A DNA stretch of 7,212 nucleotides from Candidatus Beckwithbacteria bacterium. GTDB taxonomy: Bacteria > Patescibacteriota > Microgenomatia > UBA1400 > UBA1449. The position numbers and the translations under genes are program-made. Location: positions 1 to 7,212 of the forward strand of contig JAAZND010000051.1 in NCBI GenBank assembly GCA_012798485.1. Direction: 5' to 3'. Below are positions 5,122 through 7,212 of the stretch, one piece after another. The stretch's first letter is position 1; each line of letters starts with the position of its first letter. Below the pieces are notes generated by a model. The model was not told the DNA's origin, did not search any database, and saw only the letters and a program-made list of their open reading frames with translations.

Positions 5122-5518
5122 ATTTCAAAAGTTTGACTAATTCTTGAGATTTTTCATCAGTAATTCTTGCTGTTTGTAAGCTTGTTAGTAATTCTACTAT
5201 TCTATCAACTTTATTTTTTTCAATATTTGGAATTAAATGCACGTGAGCATGAAAAACTCCCATCCCTTCAACAATCTCCAAAACTTTCTCTTCTCCAGTT
5301 ATCTTTTGAAAGTGCTGAGCAATTTTACGACAGACATTCATATATTCATTAAAAGGTTCAACTTCCCAAATCCATCGAAAATGCTTTTTCGGAATAACCA
5401 AAGTATGTCCAGCTGCTGCTGGCATAATATCGAGAAATGCTAAAAAATTTTCATCTTCATAAATTTTATAAGCAGGCAACTGCCCTTTGACAATTTTACA
5501 AAAAATACAATCTTGCAT
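5108..5518 (-). CDS. HIT-family nucleotide hydrolase/transferase
   Basis: This is a full-length 136-aa HIT (histidine triad) protein, probably a nucleoside phosphoramidate or dinucleotide hydrolase. The N-terminal CIFCKIVKGQLPAYKIYED is the family's zinc-type start (Cys4, Cys7). DIMPAAAGHTLVIPKKHF (30-47) is the second conserved block. The triad is His90-Ala-His92-Val-His94 followed by LIP, with the central His as nucleophile by family rule. The glycine/glutamine-rich stretch usually preceding the triad is modified (EGMGVF). It is the first gene of the HIT/kinase-like/Nudix operon and overlaps the next start by 14 bases. No Shine-Dalgarno site precedes the ATG; a 59-nt hairpin ends ten bases upstream instead. 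It is probably cytosolic. Confidence 0.9.
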   Translation of the reverse strand: MQDCIFCKIVKGQLPAYKIYEDENFLAFLDIMPAAAGHTLVIPKKHFRWIWEVEPFNEYMNVCRKIAQHFQKITGEEKVLEIVEGMGVFHAHVHLIPNIEKNKVDRIVELLTSLQTARITDEKSQELVKLLKYEAK

Positions 5519-5528
5519 AGTTTGATTT

Positions 5529-5587
5529 GAATGTTATTGCACCTCAGCTCCACCAGCTGGTAGATGCCGAGGGAAGCAATCTCATTC
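5529..5587 (-). promoter_or_regulatory. Long 5' leader hairpin before the HIT gene
   Basis: As minus-strand RNA this folds from the outside inward. GAAUG pairs with CAUUC, followed by a 2x2 internal loop. AUUGC pairs with GCAAU, followed by a small UUC/U asymmetric loop. CCUCGGC pairs with GCUGAGG (one G-U), followed by a bulged A. UCUACC pairs with GGUGGA (one U-G), closed by an AGCU loop. Both wobble pairs become A-C mismatches if the plus strand is transcribed, so the fold favours minus-strand RNA. It is far richer in G+C than its surroundings and ends ten bases before the HIT ATG. It is probably a translation or stability control element; a small palindromic repeat element is the alternative. 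Confidence 0.6.
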
Positions 5588-5615
5588 AATTTATTCAAAA
5601 TATTAATTTACAATT

Positions 5616-5644
5616 TTCATATACTTATCAAGTTATTATATAAT
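5616..5644 (+). promoter_or_regulatory. Likely tsaD promoter within a shared palindromic -10 region
   Basis: TATAAT at 5639-5644 has TTCATA (four of six -35 matches) 17 bases upstream, predicting a start near 5651 and a short leader for tsaD. The -10 lies in the palindrome TATTATATAATA (5634-5645), so a second TATAAT faces the HIT operon at 5640-5635 on the minus strand. That second box lacks a good -35. The surroundings are very AT-rich, which lowers certainty. Confidence 0.4.
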
Positions 5645-5687
5645 ACTTAAATATTATTTTTAGTTTAACATTTTTAATTTTAAATTT

Positions 5688-6761
5688 ATGTTATATCCCA
5701 TTATTCTTGCCATCGATACCAGCTGTGATGATACATCTGTTGCTATCACACAAGGCTTAAAAGTTTTAAGCAATGTGATTGCATCGCAAGAAGAAATTCA
5801 TCGTCAATATGGCGGTGTCATGCCTTTGATGGCTAAACTAGCTCATAATGATTTGATTAATCCGACTTTTGAAACAGCTCTCAAAAGAGCCAAAATCAAA
5901 AAAGAAAATATTGACGCCATAGCCGTCACAATTGGTCCAGGCCTTGCCATCGCTTTAGAAGTCGGAATCGAATTTGCCAAAAATTTAAGTTTAGAACTTG
6001 GCAAACCATTGATTGCTGCCAATCATATGATGGGACATTTATTTTCCTCATGGGCTGTCAATTCGAAAAACAAAACTGAAGATGAATTGTTAACCTCACT
6101 TTTAGAAAACGATCAAAAAATTTTCCCTGCTCTGGCTTTTCTCACTTCTGGAGGACATACAGATTTAGTTTTAGTCAAAAATATCAAAGAAGTGGAAATT
6201 GTTGGTCAAACTATTGACGATGCTGCAGGCGAGGCTTTGGATAAATTTGCCAGACTTTTGGATCTTGGCTATCCAGGCGCAGCTATTTTGGAACAAATGG
6301 CAAAAGATGGAAATTCAACTGCTTTTAATTTTCCTTTACCTATGACACAAGCTGATAATCTTGATTTCAGTTTTTCTGGGATGAAAACTGCAGGGCGCCA
6401 ACAAATTGAAAAAATTTTGCAAAACCAGCAAAAATTAACTAAACAAAATATTTATGATCTTTCTGCATCTTTTCAGCAAGCTGTAATCAAGGCTTTAATT
6501 TATAAACTTAAACGAGCAGTGGCAAAGTATCAGATCAAATCTCTGTGGCTTGGTGGAGGGGTAGTTAACAATACCGAATATCGTAAGCAAATCAGGCAAT
6601 TTTGTCAACAAAATAATCTTATTTTGAAATTTCCTTACATCAAAAAATTAATGTCTGACAATGGAGCCATGATTGGTGTCGCTGCTTATTTTCAGTATTT
6701 GGACAAAAAGTTTGTCAAAGATTTTCCTACTTTACAAAGAATTCCTAGAATGAAAATATGA
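5688..6761 (+). CDS. tsaD: TsaD, tRNA N6-threonylcarbamoyladenosine transferase subunit
   Basis: TsaD transfers the threonylcarbamoyl group from threonylcarbamoyl-AMP to A37 of ANN-decoding tRNAs, in bacteria together with TsaB and TsaE in the cytosol. The 357-aa ASKHA-fold protein has the family landmarks. These are the N-terminal phosphate loop LAIDTSCDDTSVA (7-19), GGVMPLMAKLAH (42-53), metal-binding NHMMGHL (His113 and His117), LTSGGHTDLV (152-161), TIDDAAGEALDKFARLL (175-191), YPG (195-197), FSFSGMKTA (227-235), GGGVVNN (289-295) and SDNGAMIG with metal ligand Asp324. The usual HxEGH glutamate is Met here, a mild variation. The ATG at 5688 fits the family N-terminus; there is no Shine-Dalgarno site. 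It is divergent from the HIT operon and alone in its transcript, ended by a terminator. Confidence 0.97.
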   Translation: MLYPIILAIDTSCDDTSVAITQGLKVLSNVIASQEEIHRQYGGVMPLMAKLAHNDLINPTFETALKRAKIKKENIDAIAVTIGPGLAIALEVGIEFAKNLSLELGKPLIAANHMMGHLFSSWAVNSKNKTEDELLTSLLENDQKIFPALAFLTSGGHTDLVLVKNIKEVEIVGQTIDDAAGEALDKFARLLDLGYPGAAILEQMAKDGNSTAFNFPLPMTQADNLDFSFSGMKTAGRQQIEKILQNQQKLTKQNIYDLSASFQQAVIKALIYKLKRAVAKYQIKSLWLGGGVVNNTEYRKQIRQFCQQNNLILKFPYIKKLMSDNGAMIGVAAYFQYLDKKFVKDFPTLQRIPRMKI

Positions 6762-6764
6762 AAA

Positions 6765-6793
6765 CTCCGTGGGCTTTTAGCTCGCGGTTTTTT
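6765..6793 (+). terminator. Intrinsic terminator of tsaD
   Basis: CCGTGGGC (6767-6774) and GCTCGCGG (6780-6787) form an eight-pair RNA stem with two G-U pairs and a TTTTA loop. Six T follow directly. It begins within a few bases of the tsaD stop codon. An upstream A-run makes the DNA partly symmetrical, but the wobble pairs favour plus-strand RNA. Confidence 0.85.
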
Positions 6794-6810
6794 AGTTTAA
6801 AATAGTTTTC

Positions 6811-6879
6811 ATACGCCGCAGCGAAAATTTTAAAATTTATTATTCTTTTTATTGAAATAGTTTTTCGCAAATGGCGTAT
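6811..6879. repeat. Two-block inverted repeat before the methyltransferase gene
   Basis: ATACGCC (6811-6817) and GCGAAAA (6821-6827) are matched by TTTTCGC (6862-6868) and GGCGTAT (6873-6879). This gives two 7-bp stems separated by a small internal loop around an AT-rich loop of about 34 bases. The 3' arm ends eight bases before the methyltransferase ATG, where a ribosome site would be expected. It could be a leader structure, an operator or a small palindromic repeat. Confidence 0.5.
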
Positions 6880-6887
6880 AAAATTAT

Positions 6888-7212
6888 ATGGATCTTTTTA
6901 AACTTTTAAGCCCACTTTACATGAACAAAAAAACTACTTATGAAGATGAATATTACCTTTTTAACCATGTCAATCGACTCAATTCTTTTTATGGTTTTTT
7001 CATTAAACCTTATTATCGCTATCTCGCTTCATATATTTTGACAAAACCCACAAAAATTAAAAAAGGTGCCAAAATTCTAGACATAGGTTGCGGAGTAGGT
7101 ATTTTGACGCAGCAATTAAATCAAATAGGCTTTGATACAAATGGAGTAGATGTCAATCCTTCTGCAATCAAACATTCTCTTTATCCTTCTAAATGTAAAC
7201 TCGTCAAAACCA
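6888..7212 (+). CDS. Class I SAM-dependent methyltransferase, 5' part
   Basis: The first 108 codons are present and the gene leaves the window at the right edge. The protein starts MDLFKLLSPLY. The Rossmann-type SAM-binding motif I is clear in ILDIGCGVGILTQQL (about residues 63-77), and GVDVNPSAI (about 86-94) is motif II with the acidic residue that normally contacts the ribose hydroxyls. The aromatic-rich segment before it (YGFFIKPYYRYLASYIL) may be a lipid- or substrate-facing helix, as in methyltransferases acting on small molecules or quinone/sugar lipids. The substrate cannot be determined. The ATG at 6888 has no Shine-Dalgarno site; TATAAA at 6877-6882 would fit a leaderless start. The next in-frame ATG is 11 codons downstream. 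Confidence 0.85.
   Translation, partial: MDLFKLLSPLYMNKKTTYEDEYYLFNHVNRLNSFYGFFIKPYYRYLASYILTKPTKIKKGAKILDIGCGVGILTQQLNQIGFDTNGVDVNPSAIKHSLYPSKCKLVKT

Noticed and set aside
5167..5443. Two overlapping plus-strand frames
   Set aside because: Both are shadows of the well-supported HIT gene.
1..7212. CRISPR array or UGA-glycine recoding
   Set aside because: There are no regularly spaced repeats, and TGA ends full-length genes such as tsaD.

Overview
The window looks like a piece of a small, AT-rich bacterial chromosome, most likely from the Candidate Phyla Radiation (Patescibacteria). This rests on the short genes, the scarcity of Shine-Dalgarno sites in the chromosomal half, and the style of the recombinase. 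It is an inference from sequence character, not a database result. Standard bacterial code fits: TGA acts as a stop after tsaD and after the recombinase, so UGA-glycine recoding (SR1/Gracilibacteria type) is not indicated.

Left half (about 1-3627): a probable integrated mobile element, visibly richer in G+C than the rest. All its genes are on the minus strand. In transcription order they are a 77-aa basic/acidic protein (3217-3450), a gene-free control region (2736-3216), two unrecognised small proteins (2505-2735 and 2035-2472), a large serine recombinase (356-2021) broken by a +1 frame change in its zinc ribbon, and a 76-aa unrecognised protein (118-348). The control region contains an extended -10 promoter followed by a roughly 75-nt leader that can fold into two mutually exclusive structures, one of them terminator-like. 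This resembles an attenuator controlling the operon that ends in the recombinase.

Right half (about 3628-7212): chromosomal housekeeping genes. A minus-strand operon runs HIT-family hydrolase (5108-5518), a degenerate APH-like kinase-fold protein (4123-5121) and a Nudix hydrolase (from 4119). The Nudix catalytic domain is intact, but its C-terminal third is in pieces: two opposite frame changes sit exactly at two T7 runs, and its 3' end abuts the mobile element. The element may therefore have integrated into the Nudix 3' end. A 59-nt hairpin whose two wobble pairs are possible only in minus-strand RNA lies directly before the HIT start codon.

Divergent from this operon is tsaD (5688-6761, tRNA t6A modification), closed by a clear intrinsic terminator. 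After a second long inverted repeat comes the start of a class I SAM-dependent methyltransferase that runs off the right edge (6888-7212).

The least explained parts are the attenuator-like leader, the HIT-operon hairpin, the pseudokinase-like gene, the small unknown cargo genes, and three frame changes within about 2.7 kb.
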